Shown in pieces: positions 22,906-33,375 of a DNA stretch of 64,000 bases. This DNA is from Heterocephalus glaber (taxonomy: Eukaryota; Chordata; Mammalia; Rodentia; Bathyergidae). Within the stretch, counting starts at the first letter, position 1, and each line of letters opens with the position of its first letter. The translations under genes were made by a program, and so were the position numbers. The notes beneath the pieces are model-generated. The model was not told where the DNA came from, made no database searches, and saw only the letters and a program-made list of their open reading frames with translations. The DNA lies in NCBI RefSeq assembly GCF_000247695.1, contig NW_004624778.1, positions 8,629,695-8,693,694 of the forward strand, in the 5' to 3' direction.

Positions 22906-23344
22906 TGTGGGAAGGTGGCAATAGTGTTAAGATGTAATCTCTTCATAAATTGTTATATTTTCCTACAACTGGACTAGAATTTTAAGATGGCTTATAAACT
23001 TAACAACCCATGTTTACCAGATAATTTGATGATTAAACAACCTGTCTTAAGGAAGCTGAAATATTGAGTTTTATTTATTTCATCCAAAGAGGGGGAAAAG
23101 CACTTTGTGTGTATTATAAGCTATTAAATATCAAGAGACAAATTCAAAGACCTTTTTAAAGGGGATTTGGTAAAATCTTTAGTATAATGGCTGAGTGAAA
23201 ATCTGTTCTCTACCCCTCCCTGCTCACCCCACCATGCTTACACACACTTCTTGATATGAGCTTCTCTCTCCACCAGTGAGAGTACTGGAAAGGAAAATAC
23301 ACTCACAGCAGGACTGCTACAAGGTGTGATCAGATAATGTGGTG
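22906..23344. other. Unassigned non-coding DNA
   Basis: No repeat or gene recognised. Confidence 0.4.
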
Positions 23345-23610
23345 AATGTTTAAATTTTGAAAATTTACACCAAAACACACATTGCCAATAATCTCCCTCA
23401 GAATACTCCCCCTCACTTCAAACACATATCCCCTCATCCTGGCCACTTTCTGAAGCACTTCTGGGAGTCTTCTTATGTGACTGTCTTTAGTTGCTCTGTC
23501 CTGGCTGCCTCGATGTCCCAGATCAATTCAAAACATTTACCTTTCATGATCATTTTGACTTTGAGGAAGAGCCAGAAGTCTCAGGGTCCAGATTGCCCTA
23601 GTAAATAAGG
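23345..23610 (-). mobile_element. Mariner-like transposase fossil
   Basis: Read on the minus strand, one frame gives DFWLFLKVKMIMKGKCFEL and, further on, EDSQKCFRKW, interrupted by several stops. That spacing resembles the C-terminal catalytic end of mariner-type transposases (D..LF.KLK..LKG..F, then a Q-K-C-F-x-x-W stretch). It is a heavily decayed fragment without visible terminal repeats. The plus-strand 83-codon open frame here is a shadow. Confidence 0.5.
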
Positions 23611-24779
23611 CGGATAACTATATACTATATGTTTTTAATTGACAGAAATTGCTGTAAACATCAATTGTAAATTGCTGTAGAAAATGGTAAAAACAATAGG
23701 ATAAATGTGTCTAAAGCAGAGAGAGTATTTTGAGTGGGATTAATGGCAATGTGTCTTTTACTGTAATAAATTTTAAATATTTCAACATTCACCATATTTT
23801 TGATTGTGCCATGTACACACCTGTAACACTTATTCTTCTCATGTTGCAGATTCTTTTCTACTTCACTTCAGCATGCGGCCTTTGGTCAAGGTTGGGAGGT
23901 GCACTGAAGGTCCACCATTCTCGCTTCCAGTCACACCATGGACTCTTTCTGACAAGAGGCCATTCTGTCCCTTCTAATATTTCCAGTATTTTCTCCATTT
24001 TTGAACAACTCTGAGTTTTCCAGAAAACCTTTCATATTTAGCTTAAATCTTTCTCCTAATTACTTTCACCCATGCACTATTCCTGCCCACTGGAATCCTA
24101 CATAAGATATAAATCTAATCCCCTTTCTATGCCTCGGCCCTTGATATATATGAAAAAAATCACCCCATGCTATGCCACCAGGTAGCTTGTGTTCTCTAGG
24201 CTAAATCTCCCATCTGTCCTTCCTCCTGCCATATCATTCTGCTTTCACCACCATCCTTATCAGCCTTTCTCTACATCGGCTTCAGTTTGCCAGCGTTCTT
24301 CTTCATCGTCACTCTCTGCTTACAGATATTTAAGCAGCTATCAATCCACCCCACTGTACCATCACACACATGAGGTTCTATCACAACTGTGAGGCTTTAT
24401 CAGAAATGTTTACCCAGCTGTCGCCCCAAGCGTGTTGACTCTCTCCTGTTGGGACTTTGCTTCACTTCTGGGTGGGCAGCTGTGCAGCCCTAACTTTTGA
24501 TTTCCTGCCTTGTTGCAGAAAAGCACGTTAGAGGTTAAGATTGCTTTTGTGTGCCAGAGTTGCTGTTCTCTCTGCTTTTAAGCTCCACAAGGTTCTTTGG
24601 GGGCTATTTAAAATACAAATCATTGAGGTAGGTCCCACAGTCTGTGGCTATGAAATGCCGTGTGCTGCTTCTCAATCCCACTGTCAGCTGAAGCTTCGGG
24701 GCATCCCTGTGTTTGAGGAAAAAACAATCTGGGCCTTCTGTGTATAGAAAGGGTGAGGATCTAAAGCTCTGTGAAGACA
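23611..24779. other. Unassigned non-coding DNA
   Basis: Chance open frames of 67-94 codons only. The pyrimidine-rich 24190-24320 stretch is not a recognised repeat. Confidence 0.45.
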
Positions 24780-25100
24780 ATATGGTGCTTCTATTGATCC
24801 ATGCGAGTTGAACATATGGAGGCTCGGAGAAAAAAATAAAAGCCTGCCCTATTTAGCGACCCAGGCTGATGAGAAGGTGTGTTACAGATCTGTATTCCGC
24901 CCAGCATGTGGGCCGGGACACATTGGCTCATTTTACTGATGAGTTTCTTGAATCAAGCAGGGCCATCATCTCTTACCAGTTTACAGCATTAATTGAGTTG
25001 TGTGAGAAACTCTGCAGGTGCATGCGTGAGAGGAGAGACAACCTGGAAACACAGTTCCTGTTTTCCCAGCTATGTAGAGTGAGGGCAGCAGCCGCATGGA
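24780..25100. other. Candidate conserved non-coding element
   Basis: The block is repeat-free by eye and keeps about seven CpGs (for example near 24803, 24825, 24857 and 24898). It carries AT-core words including TTTAGCGACC and CATTAATTGAG. A 124-codon open frame starts at 24869 but shows no known domain, and an antisense frame overlaps it. I read the block as a possible regulatory element rather than an exon. Confidence 0.3.
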
Positions 25101-26689
25101 GAGCCAGGACAGTATGTGAAAAGGGGCAGCTGAGCAGTGGTGAAACAAGGTCATCTCTGCAGAAGGAGGGAGCCATCTCCTGCCTGCAGGGAGAGGGTGG
25201 AGGTCCTGTCAGGGTCCAAGATTTGGGGGCTTTTTTCTTTTAGTTATGGGGACAACATTCACTAAAGCAGAACTGCAGACCCATGGCCTGAGAAAGGATT
25301 TCATTGTACTCTGGGTATGTTAAATTGGTATAATTCAGATTTTAAAGTGTTGAGATGTTCAACATATAACAGTGTTACATGGAGACAGTAAGCCAGAAAA
25401 TTGGAAGTACCGGCCATCCCAGAACCACTGGTGGAGTGGATGTGCTCATTGTAGTTGCAGCATCTAGATTTCTCAGTGGTGGCACTCGGATGAGATTCTG
25501 GTTCAGGACATTTTACTTAGTCTGGAACCCAGCATTGGCACAAGTACAGAGGTACCCATTTCACTGTTCCTCTACATTCATTCTGGATTCCATAACAACA
25601 ACTCAGATTGATTTTGGGTCTTTTTAGCCATACCACTATCTGACCTTCTGTATTTAAAAAACATAATCTTTAAACTAGATTAAAATACTAACCACCAGTG
25701 AGTTTTCCAGAAGTAATATAGCAATACAGTGAGTGTATATTAAAAATATAGATAGCTAGTCACCTGGTTTTTAGGTTTTGGTATTTGTGAGACTCACCTG
25801 GGAAAATTTAAAGATAGGTAGATAGGAAAATACAAAGATGATTGGGAATAGATAGATACAGATATAGATTCCTGTCTCCGAGTTTCAATTTGCTATGGTT
25901 AGAATGAGTCTTACCCAGAAAGCCACACTTTCATAAGCCTTGCAGGTTAATCCAACTCAGGGCTTGTAGGTCCCTATCTTCAGAATATTAACTGAACGAA
26001 GATTGTCTCAAGGGGCCCTGATTTCCCGAGTTCCCCAAAGGAAGCCAGGAAGCCTGCTCCAGGCTTTTTTTTTTTTTTCCTGTCTCGCTGTCTTTGTGAA
26101 GAGGCTCCAGGTTCTACTGTGCATAGTCTTGCCAAGCAGAGTTTGGAGCAGAGTAAATTCCTTTTAGGATTATAGGATTAGAAAGCTGAAAGGTGATTCA
26201 AATTCTTGATTAAACAGAAAGAAGGAAACAGGAGGGGATGCTCCCGAGCACCCACATCACTCCAGTGTGTTTTCTCTGTAATTAAAGGAAGTGATTGCAA
26301 AATATTTGAGAGGATTAAATGCTCAGAGAATATAGTGATCAAATAACATGCAATGCTGTATTCTTTACAGTGATCCCTGGCTTGGCTTTGCACATGGTTT
26401 TGAACGGCTGTCACTTAAACCTCAATACTGAGGGAAAGCGCAAATGGAAATACTGTCTGCCATGAATTTGGAATATAGCCCTGGGGCTCAGATTGGGGGA
26501 CACTGGACTCTAGTCTGGAGTGCTCTATCAATTTTTGAATGACAGCAAAATAAAGAATAATGTCTTTATTGCTCAAGTTTTGTTTTCTTTCATAGAGTTG
26601 CAACAATAATCCCTGTAATGTTTTTCTATGCATTTGCCTTTATTGATATTCACTAATCCTTATTGGAAAGCTATTTCAAATCCTCTCAA
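25101..26689. other. Unassigned non-coding DNA
   Basis: Holds a GATA-rich stretch (about 25808-25868) and a T14 run near 26066. Chance open frames of 72-82 codons only. The 26270-26410 part is AT-motif rich and repeat-free. Confidence 0.4.
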
Positions 26690-26825
26690 GGACCAAGAGA
26701 GCAAATTTTTATATAAAGAAATAATCATTGATTGAGTGGTTTGCAGATGCCAAGCATTTTGGGAAATATAGAGATGAATTTCTCCCCAAAGGAGATTATA
26801 ATTGGGCCTGATGGGAGAGGGGGAG
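26690..26825. mobile_element. Ancient interspersed repeat remnant, class uncertain
   Basis: 'gattgagtggtttgcagatg' with 'ccaagcattttgggaaatat' and 'ccaaaggagattataattgg' recall the mammalian repeat text 'tgccaggcactg...ggatacaa...ctcaaggagcttacagt'. Similar fragments occur at 39360, 42950 and 48280. Confidence 0.4.
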
Positions 26826-27034
26826 TCACGGTATAAGGATGTGAGAAGTGGGGTTGGGATGGTTTCTCAAGGTGATTCTGTCTCCAAAGGCAAACTGCCA
26901 TAGTTTGCTGTGGTGATGCATTTTGGCCAAGTTGTAGGAGTCTGCTTGGTCAGCCAGGTAGGAGGGAGCCCCAAACCTCAGCGCCAAGCAGGTCAGGACA
27001 GGGATCAGATCAGGACTGATTTCAGGGCCTCTCC

Positions 27035-27245
27035 ACCTGCACAGTCCTGAAGGCCCATCAACCCCAACCCCAACTGGGTTTAATGCTCTCATCCTGCCAT
27101 TGGAGATTCTTCTTAATCTTTCAACAAGGGGCCTCACAATTTCATTATGTGTTAGTCTCCATAAACTATGTAGCTGATCCCGACTTAGACTCTGTGTGCC
27201 CTTAAGCAAGTCACTCATCCCTCTGAGTTCAAAGGGACCCAGAAT
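27035..27245 (+). mobile_element. Ancient interspersed repeat plus MIR fragment
   Basis: 'gggtttaatgctctcatcct', 'gagattcttcttaatctttc' and 'aacaaggggcctcacaattt' match a widely repeated old mammalian element I cannot name. From about 27165 'ctgtgtgcccttaagcaagt' and 'cactcatccctctgagttca' are sense MIR. The 130-codon minus-strand open frame over 26826-27218 crosses both and is therefore spurious. Confidence 0.55.
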
Positions 27246-27660
27246 CTACTTATATGATTGTGAAATAAAATACATACATGTACATACACATCTGTATTTT
27301 ACATATATGTATAATGCATATATAAAATGTCATCTTTATAGATGATGCTTAATCAGCATTACATCTAAGAGAAAGAAAGAAAACTGGAGCTGAGGTTGGC
27401 TGGCTTTTTTACGCAGTAATCTTTTAGACTTTGCAGGACATACGGTCTATGTCTCAGTGGCTCAACATAGTTTGACTCATTGTAGTTTGAAACATTAACA
27501 GATAGTACATGAAGGAATGAGTGTAACCATCAGGCAATATATTTTTTATTTTGAAAAGTAGGCGGCCATAGTTTGTTGACCCCTGGACTACAATCTAGAG
27601 AATTAGAAGTCAATGAAAACTGAAACCAACAGGCCAGTGGTTTCATAGTTTAACCCCAAG
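27246..27660. other. Unassigned non-coding DNA
   Basis: AT-rich with TA/CATA-rich patches at 27270-27330. No gene or repeat recognised. Confidence 0.4.
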
Positions 27661-27664
27661 CAAG

Positions 27665-27812
27665 AAGTAGCAGTGTCATCTGTTAGAAAAGCAGGGTCTC
27701 TGGTCTTACATAGAACTTGCTGCGTCAGAGACTGGAGGGCAGCCTCAGCAATTTGTGTTTAATAAGTCCCACAGGTGATTCTGATGGGTGGCTCAAGTTT
27801 AAGAACCACTTC
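27665..27812 (-). mobile_element. MER5-like hAT DNA transposon remnant
   Basis: 'cagcaatttgtgtttaataa', 'gtcccacaggtgattctgat' and 'caagtttaagaaccact' give the antisense 3' portion of MER5A-type elements, ending in the degraded terminal repeat GAACCACT. Confidence 0.8.
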
Positions 27813-28099
27813 CCCTAAAACAAACACAGTCAAGATGTCAGATTTAAGACTATATTCATTTATTGCTGACAATTGCAAAGGCTTGCATCTCTATGCTGTA
27901 TTATAGTTGTGAGTGGACCTCAAGGTTTTCCTTCTAATTGATGCCTCCAACCAGTGTGGCTTCCATAAAAGAATAACTTCTTGTAGGAAATGTTTTCAGA
28001 GACTGAATTCCACCTTTCTTCCAAGGATGATATATAACTAGTACTATTCTACCTGCACAGGGGGAAAATTCATTCATCACATATAATGAATGCCATAGA

Positions 28100-28256
28100 G
28101 CATTAGTTCTCAAAGTGCAGTTCCCAAACCAGGCCCACCAGCATCATCTAGGTACTTGTTAGAAATGAGGCCTCCTCTGGGACTCGGGCCTGCTGCTTTG
28201 TTTTCACCAGCCATCCAGGTAATTCTGAGTACCTCAAGTTGGAGAACCACTGGATT
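28100..28256 (-). mobile_element. MER5-like hAT DNA transposon, near full length
   Basis: The terminal inverted repeats are recognisable: TTAGTTCTCAAAGTG at the left and GGAGAACCACTGG at the right. Between them are 'accagcatcatctaggtact', 'tgttagaaatgaggcctcct' and 'ccatccaggtaattctgagt', in MER5A antisense order. Confidence 0.85.
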
Positions 28257-29238
28257 AGATCCTGAAGGCTTAATTCTCAATCCTGCATGAGAAGAGCTGC
28301 CACAACCATCAGTGAAGAAAATAGGGTAGGTGTTAAAAGATTCTCCGGTTGCAGTTGGCTGCTACCAGGAAGGGTGTGCATTTGCACCCAAGCCTCCCAG
28401 TTCTGATTTCCAGGGCCTTTTATACTCTGCCAGATATACTAGAGACAAACACAGTCCTCTTTCTGTCCCTGGCTTTTAGAGTTAACATTGAATTAACTTA
28501 ACTCCACAAGAACAATAAACTGCACGTGGGTCTTTAACGTATAAAACAGAACAAAAACTGCTTAATTTGACACCCTGAGAAGAATCAGCATCCTCTCTTG
28601 AGCTAATTGTGTTATTTTCATTTTCTTCTGTTTCTGTTGGAGGAATTAACTGCCTCTCACAGTAGCAGATGCCGCCTTCCTACTCGATGCCCTGCAGTAC
28701 TAGGCTAAAGCTCCTGTATGCTCTTCTGTCTAGTCTGGGGTGAGACTGGACTTCCCTGCCCTTTGTTCAGGCAGGAGCAATGACAGTGAAATGTGCAAAG
28801 AAAAACATAGATTGACTTTTGAGAGTCTAACTTTTGAGGCCAAACAGACCCGTGTCATGAATTCAGCGTTTTCCTCACTGTATTCTTCACATCATTTTTG
28901 CCTGCATGTGAATGGCCTCTGGCTTCTGAGGGGCAAGACCTCAGCCTGTGATCATAGGGGTGGCATCTTCTTTGTCTTGGCTGAAGCTTTAGGAGGGGTA
29001 GGAGGTAGGGGAAGTGGGAGAGGATGTTAAGCAGTGCCCTGTCTATAGCATTTAAATCACCCAGTGGACCAGAAAAGATCCCCCGGACTTGATGTATTCC
29101 ACTCCATAGACTCTTGTCTTCCTTGTCATAATAGACAACATTATAAGGTTTGTCCATACCTACATTGTGGGAATAAGCTAAGTGGAAAGATTTGATACTG
29201 GTCTGACCCACTCTGTAAGAATTGTGACTTGATCAATT
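28257..29238. other. Unassigned non-coding DNA
   Basis: Overlapping chance open frames lie at 28740-29211. The 28480-28680 part (GCTTAATTTGACA, GAGCTAATTGTG, GGAATTAACTG) has homeodomain-like motifs and no repeat signature, so it is a weak candidate conserved block. Confidence 0.4.
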
Positions 29239-29353
29239 AGAAATATTAGGGCCAGGGATTTAGCTCAGTGGTGCTGCCACCTGCTTCACAAGCGCAAGGT
29301 CCATCCAGAGTCCAATCTCCAATACCAAAAAAAAAAAAAAAAAAGAAATATTA
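29239..29353 (+). mobile_element. ID-like SINE with 10-bp target-site duplication
   Basis: AGAAATATTA occurs exactly at 29239-29248 and 29344-29353. The body begins GGGCCAGGGATTTAGCTCAG (A-box), carries the subfamily GCCACCTGCTTCACAAGCGC stretch and ends in an A-tail of about 18 bases. A recent insertion just upstream of an L1 3' end. Confidence 0.95.
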
Positions 29354-29404
29354 CCCAGGTATAAGGGTTTGTAGTAGCATATGCATTAAAAATCACCACT
29401 CTTG

Positions 29405-29560
29405 TTTCCAGAAGGATGGAGGGGGTGAAGGGAGGGCAGGGAAATGGGGGGGGGGGGGAAGAACCAAGATACATCATATAAAGGTACAAGACCCCAATGA
29501 TGAATGTAACTGTATTGTTTACCTAAAATGTACCAATAAATTTAATAAAAAAAAACACTC
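29405..29560 (+). mobile_element. L1 LINE 3'UTR fragment with G13 run
   Basis: 'ggatggagggggtgaaggga', a G13 run at 29446-29458, 'aaccaagatacatcatataa' and 'ttacctaaaatgtaccaata' ending in A8 are the reverse complement of the 3'UTR text in the L1 at 16.8-16.93 kb. This is only the last 150 bases or so of a copy. Confidence 0.85.
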
Positions 29561-29654
29561 CACCATCCTTCTTGTGTTCATTCTCCACCAACTTTATATT
29601 TTAATACATCCTTTTACAAATCCCTTAGAAAGTTTTATTCCCCAGTGACTAACT

Positions 29655-29900
29655 CATTTATAGAACCTACTTATAGAGCTGCTGGTTCAGTGTGGTAGCC
29701 ACTGTCCGCAGGTGGCTATTTAAGTGAAATTAATTAAAATCAAATATAATTTAAAATAAATTTTTAATAATTCTAGCCACATTTCAAGTACCTACTGGTT
29801 CACTAGTTTGATATGGGAAATGGCAGCCATACAGAATAGTGCCAGTGTATAATGTTCTCAATACTTCAGAAAGCTCTGTTGAACAACACTGCTCTAGAGC
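29655..29900. mobile_element. MER-type hAT DNA transposon remnant
   Basis: 'tggtagccactgtccgcagg' followed by 'tggctatttaagtgaaatta' and 'tagccacatttcaagtacct', ending 'cagaaagctctgttgaacaa', is the familiar text of a nonautonomous mammalian DNA transposon. The exact family name is not certain. Confidence 0.65.
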
Positions 29901-29904
29901 ATTG

Positions 29905-29941
29905 CTCTTCTCTCTCTCTCTCTCTGTCTCTCTCTCTGTCT
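29905..29941. repeat. (CT)n microsatellite
   Basis: TCTC repeats with two TGTC interruptions, a homopyrimidine tract of about 35 bases. Confidence 0.95.
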
Positions 29942-30239
29942 GAATCTTGACTGCCTCTCTTTCTGCTGCAATTTATGATGTTTTCTCATGTCACCTTAAA
30001 CCAGGACTTGTATTATGTATTTTTCTGTACATGATACATTACCATTATGCCAAAACCATTTGGTGTATGTACATTTCAGTTGAATTAAGACTTTAGCTAA
30101 ATTGGATTGAGGCTCTTGATGCTGGGATTGTAGATATCAACTAGTGAGAGAGAATGTGGAGGAAGGGATGGGAGGTCAGGGTGGGATATGGAAGGCATTC
30201 TATCAGACCTTCCAGTTGCCCTGAGTCAGAAATGATATA
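29942..30239. other. Unassigned non-coding DNA
   Basis: Nothing recognised. Confidence 0.4.
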
Positions 30240-30375
30240 CAGGCATTTTCTAACTAATTTTGTACTATGAACATGTTCAAAAATATAGAAAAATTGAAAG
30301 AATAATAGAATTTACATCTACATACCCCCGTCTAGATTGGAATATGGCCAGCATTTGCCAAATTTATCAAATTCA
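30240..30375. mobile_element. Old L1ME-type 3' fragment
   Basis: 'catgttcaaaaatatagaaa', 'aattgaaagaataatagaat' and 'tacccccgtctagattggaa' resemble the L1ME-type block whose continuation appears at 200-545. Confidence 0.5.
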
Positions 30376-30484
30376 CTGACTCACTTGAAAAGTCAGTTGC
30401 AGACAGCATGATTATTGACTCTTTTTGCTGTAGGGTGTGCCTCCTAATACCAGGAGCATCCCCTTACAGAGCCACATTGCCATA

Positions 30485-30485
<1 letters not shown>

Positions 30486-30523
<38 letters not shown>
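30486..30523. repeat. (CA)18-19 microsatellite
   Basis: Uninterrupted CA repeats. The 61-codon open frame across it encodes a Thr-His run and is an artefact. Confidence 0.97.
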
Positions 30524-30524
<1 letters not shown>

Positions 30525-31039
30525 ATCAGGCATTTACTCACTACAGGTACTCATCACAGGTACTCTGATGTGCATCTGTTCTTTCCCATGTGAAAACAGG
30601 GTTTGAGGAGCACTGCAAGAGCCCTTCCTGTCCCCTGTGCAGAGCTGTTCCTGTCTTATGTGTCTCGACGTGCTGTGCCCAAAGGATCCAGGGCATTGTA
30701 TCTTCCCTCAGGTGCCCTGAAGTGTCAGGGGAAGGGTGTAGAAATAGATCACTATCTGGTATTATGGACAACTTGAATTCTCTTCACTTAGCAGGAAAGC
30801 CTCTCTTTGGATAATGCACAGCCGCTCTCTGAGAGAGCTTGTAAACCAAGCTATGGAGATCCTAAGGGGGCTTTTAGGAAATGACTTAGATTATGAGAGA
30901 GAAACAAAGAAATATAAGGACCAGTCATTGCTCTCAAAGAGCCAATTAAACAATCAAGACTTCACTTGGACAAAAACCAGGGACATTATCAGTATAATAC
31001 CTACCACATTGTCTCTTTTCTATGATGAACTTCTTGTAG
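30524..31039. other. Unassigned non-coding DNA
   Basis: Chance open frames of 74-82 codons only. The part near 30830-30950 may be another piece of the unnamed old repeat described at 26690. Confidence 0.4.
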
Positions 31040-31175
31040 GCATCTTCATCCATGGTGCCTAGCATAGAGTAAGTAAAAGTAAATGCTTGTTGATATTCAA
31101 ATCTCATAGCAAACATTAAAAAAAAGTCATCTAATGTCACATAGTAGATGCTCAATAAATATTATTCTGGTTAAA
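31040..31175 (+). mobile_element. L2 LINE 3'-end remnants
   Basis: 'ggtgcctagcatagagtaag' and 'agtagatgctcaataaatat' are the L2 3'-terminal motif (gcctggcacatagtaggtgctcaataaa) in sense, apparently twice. Confidence 0.6.
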
Positions 31176-31249
31176 TTTAATTGATTTATAAGTCTCTTGC
31201 CTGGGAACTCTGACACTTATCTGTATTGTTTATTTGATAGTTTGAAGAT

Positions 31250-31375
31250 GGTATTTATGGGGCCAGGAGCCATATCTTCTAATTCTCATTCTACGTAAAA
31301 TCTGCTACAGTATTAGTCCACAGTAGGCTAGCCATATATGTTTGCTGAATGGATGTATGAATGAATGAATGAATT
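31250..31375 (+). mobile_element. L2 LINE 3' end with (GAAT)n tail
   Basis: 'agtattagtccacagtaggc', 'tatatgtttgctgaatggat' and a (TGAA)n tail at 31357-31374 follow the L2 3' end order. Confidence 0.65.
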
Positions 31376-32287
31376 TGAAAGAATTGAATTGTACAAATAG
31401 GAAGTATAATTGCTTTAGAGATCAAATTTAGCATGGATCCAGGCTATAAGATCAACAATACTACTTCTTTCTCAGAAAAAGGACGAAATCATGTGCCCCC
31501 TGCACCAGGAGTACCTTTTCTATTTATGGGTAAGATTTGTGGCTTTATGACAACACATATATACAAAACACCACACAAACACAGTTTTTCTTTATCATTC
31601 CATGCCTGGGAGTCAGTGCTTACTAGTTTTTGTTTTCAGGTGTATAGACTCTATTTCACTTTGAATATCAGACATAATGGTGCTGATTTAAATGCCCTCC
31701 TTAATGTTTTTCTCAGGGTCGAAGGTGCCAAATTGATTATATATGAGATTGCTATTATAAAAAAGAAACCTTTCCTAATTTAAACCTATTTTCACAGACT
31801 TAGCAATGCAAAAGTCTTGTCATTATATTTAAACTAGGTAAATGCTCGAGCACAGGTTGTGCTAGAATGAGTCTGATTTGATAATAGCGCATCTGAGAAA
31901 AGGTTGTTTGCATAGCTAAGGTAGGCAAGCCTGTTATAAGAAATATACAAGTGTTTAGGTTTCAGGTCAGCAAACAGCCACCAGAGACTGAGAGAGCCGG
32001 GCTCCTTCCATCTAGTGCCTGTGTTGTCTCCTCAAGTCTTGTCCTCTCCAATCAAATTGGCACAACAGGAAAATGGGGGAGGGGAAAAAGGGATCGCATG
32101 TCGTTGACCGCTCTGTTGGTCACATCTAATTTAAAAGAGTCTGGAAAATATAATCTAACAGTAAGTATCCTTAAGAAAGAACTGGATTTCTCATAAAGAG
32201 TTGGCAATCCTTGACAAAAAGTTTTAGATGACTTCAAAATAAAAAGAATGAAAGGAGAGAACCTGAGTGCATCATGTTACAGAGAGC
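31376..32287. other. Unassigned non-coding DNA
   Basis: A 116-codon open frame (31433-31783) and an 81-codon one (31951-32196) show no recognisable domain. The 31840-31940 stretch (GCTCGAGC, ATAGCGCATC) keeps CpGs and lacks repeat text. The 5' flank of the NDUFAF4 pseudogene begins just before 32288. Confidence 0.4.
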
Positions 32288-32808
32288 AAGGGGGCTGCGG
32301 TGGCTGGAGCGGTTAGGAATTTCAACTTAAAGAACCGAACAGAACAGGAAATCAGCAAGATGAAGCCGTCTGCGGCCCGGAGGCACCTGTCCACTTGCAG
32401 CGACCTGTGAGAGATGAGCGACCATCCGGAAATTAAGAGAGAAATTGCTAGGAAAAATGACAAGCTGCTGCCATTACTGAAAGATGTGTGTGTTGATTCC
32501 AAAGATCCTGTATCACCTCTGCGGGTAAAAGATTCTGAAACATGGCAGAGACAGAGGAATCCAGATTGCCAAAGGGCCATCACTTGCGTATGGATATTAA
32601 GAACATTCCCAAGGGCAAGATTTCCATTGTAGAGGCCTTGACACTTCTCAATAATCATAAACTTTATCCAGAAACATGGACTGCTGAGAAAATAGTACAA
32701 GAATACCATTTAAAGCTGGAAGATGTAAATTCGCTTCTCAAGTATTTTGTTACTTTTGAAGTCAAGATCTTTCCTCCTGAAAACAAGAAAATGATAGAAT
32801 CAAAATGA
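32288..32808 (+). pseudogene. NDUFAF4: Processed pseudogene of NDUFAF4 (mitochondrial complex I assembly factor 4)
   Basis: The parent gene encodes a small (about 175-residue) mitochondrial protein needed to assemble NADH:ubiquinone oxidoreductase. Here the whole coding sequence lies in one intron-free run. Translated pieces are clear: RNFNLKNR near the N-terminus, [14 protein letters not shown] in the middle, [15 protein letters not shown] and [16 protein letters not shown] in the C-terminal half. Three lesions disable it. The expected start codon reads AAG at 32288-32290. A TGA interrupts at 32408-32410. A net frameshift falls at about 32548-32560, so the C-terminal half continues in another frame (ATG at 32542, 88 codons, stop TGA at 32806-32808). 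The copy is 521 bp against about 528 expected, and an A-rich patch with AATAAA follows at about 32898-32925. Loss of introns plus the A-rich end indicates LINE-mediated retroposition. I found no clean target-site duplication. Identity with the NDUFAF4 family is firm; the exact lesion sites are read by eye. Confidence 0.93.
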
Positions 32809-33007
32809 AGAAAATCATGAAATTACTTTTCTTATGTGTACTTCTCATCCCCTTGCTTGCTTATTTCCTCAATTTTAGCATATTAAATTATAGAAATTAC
32901 AAAAAACAAGAATAAAAGGAAAGAGCAGACCCTGTGAATAGAAGTATAAGTGTCCACAGGCAGAGAGGCAGGAGTTTTAGGAAAGCATACTAGGCCAGTC
33001 CAGCTGG

Positions 33008-33232
33008 AGCAAGTCTCTGAGCACCATATTTTAAAGGGAACATTGAAAACTCCAAGCCAGAAGAAAGGAGGACAGACCGAGACAGAGTCCAAGAAGCATG
33101 TCTAGGGAGAAAGGAAAACCGGAATTGGGGTGTTTTGTCCTGCACAAAGAGGTTCGGGAACATGTCTGAGATTGCAGAAGATCTGTATAAAGAGGAAGTG
33201 AGCTCTTTCTGTTCTGTACCAGAAGGCTGAAC
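33008..33232 (+). other. Open stretch without ATG, ends in a stop; origin unknown
   Basis: One frame stays open for about 70 codons after a TGA and ends at TGA near 33230, with an internal ATG (MSEIAEDLYKEEVSSF). It lies about 200 bases beyond the NDUFAF4 pseudogene stop. I do not recognise it. It could be chance, 3'UTR-derived sequence or a decayed coding remnant. Confidence 0.15.
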
Positions 33233-33254
33233 TGTGACTCCTTCAGAATATGAA

Positions 33255-33350
33255 AGGATAAGAAATACATGAATCTTACTCATTGTATTCTCAGTTCCTA
33301 GCACTAAGCCTCACACATTTCAGATACTTGGTTACTATGTCTGGGTGGAA
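33255..33350 (+). mobile_element. L2/MIR-type 3' tail remnant
   Basis: 'tattctcagttcctagcact' followed by 'aagcctcacacatttcagat' resembles 'atccccagtgcctagcacagtgcctggcacat', the 3' end text of L2/MIR3-class repeats. Confidence 0.45.
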
Positions 33351-33375
33351 TTATTAATTAAGGACCCAGGTTTCA

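Noticed and set aside
26826..27218. 130-codon minus-strand open frame
   Set aside because: It runs through an old interspersed repeat and a MIR fragment that are clearer on the plus strand, and its translation resembles no protein family.
29445..29460. G13 run as a possible G-quadruplex regulator
   Set aside because: It is a slippage-expanded part of the L1 3'UTR, present in shorter form in the related L1 text; a single G-run does not give four separated tracts.
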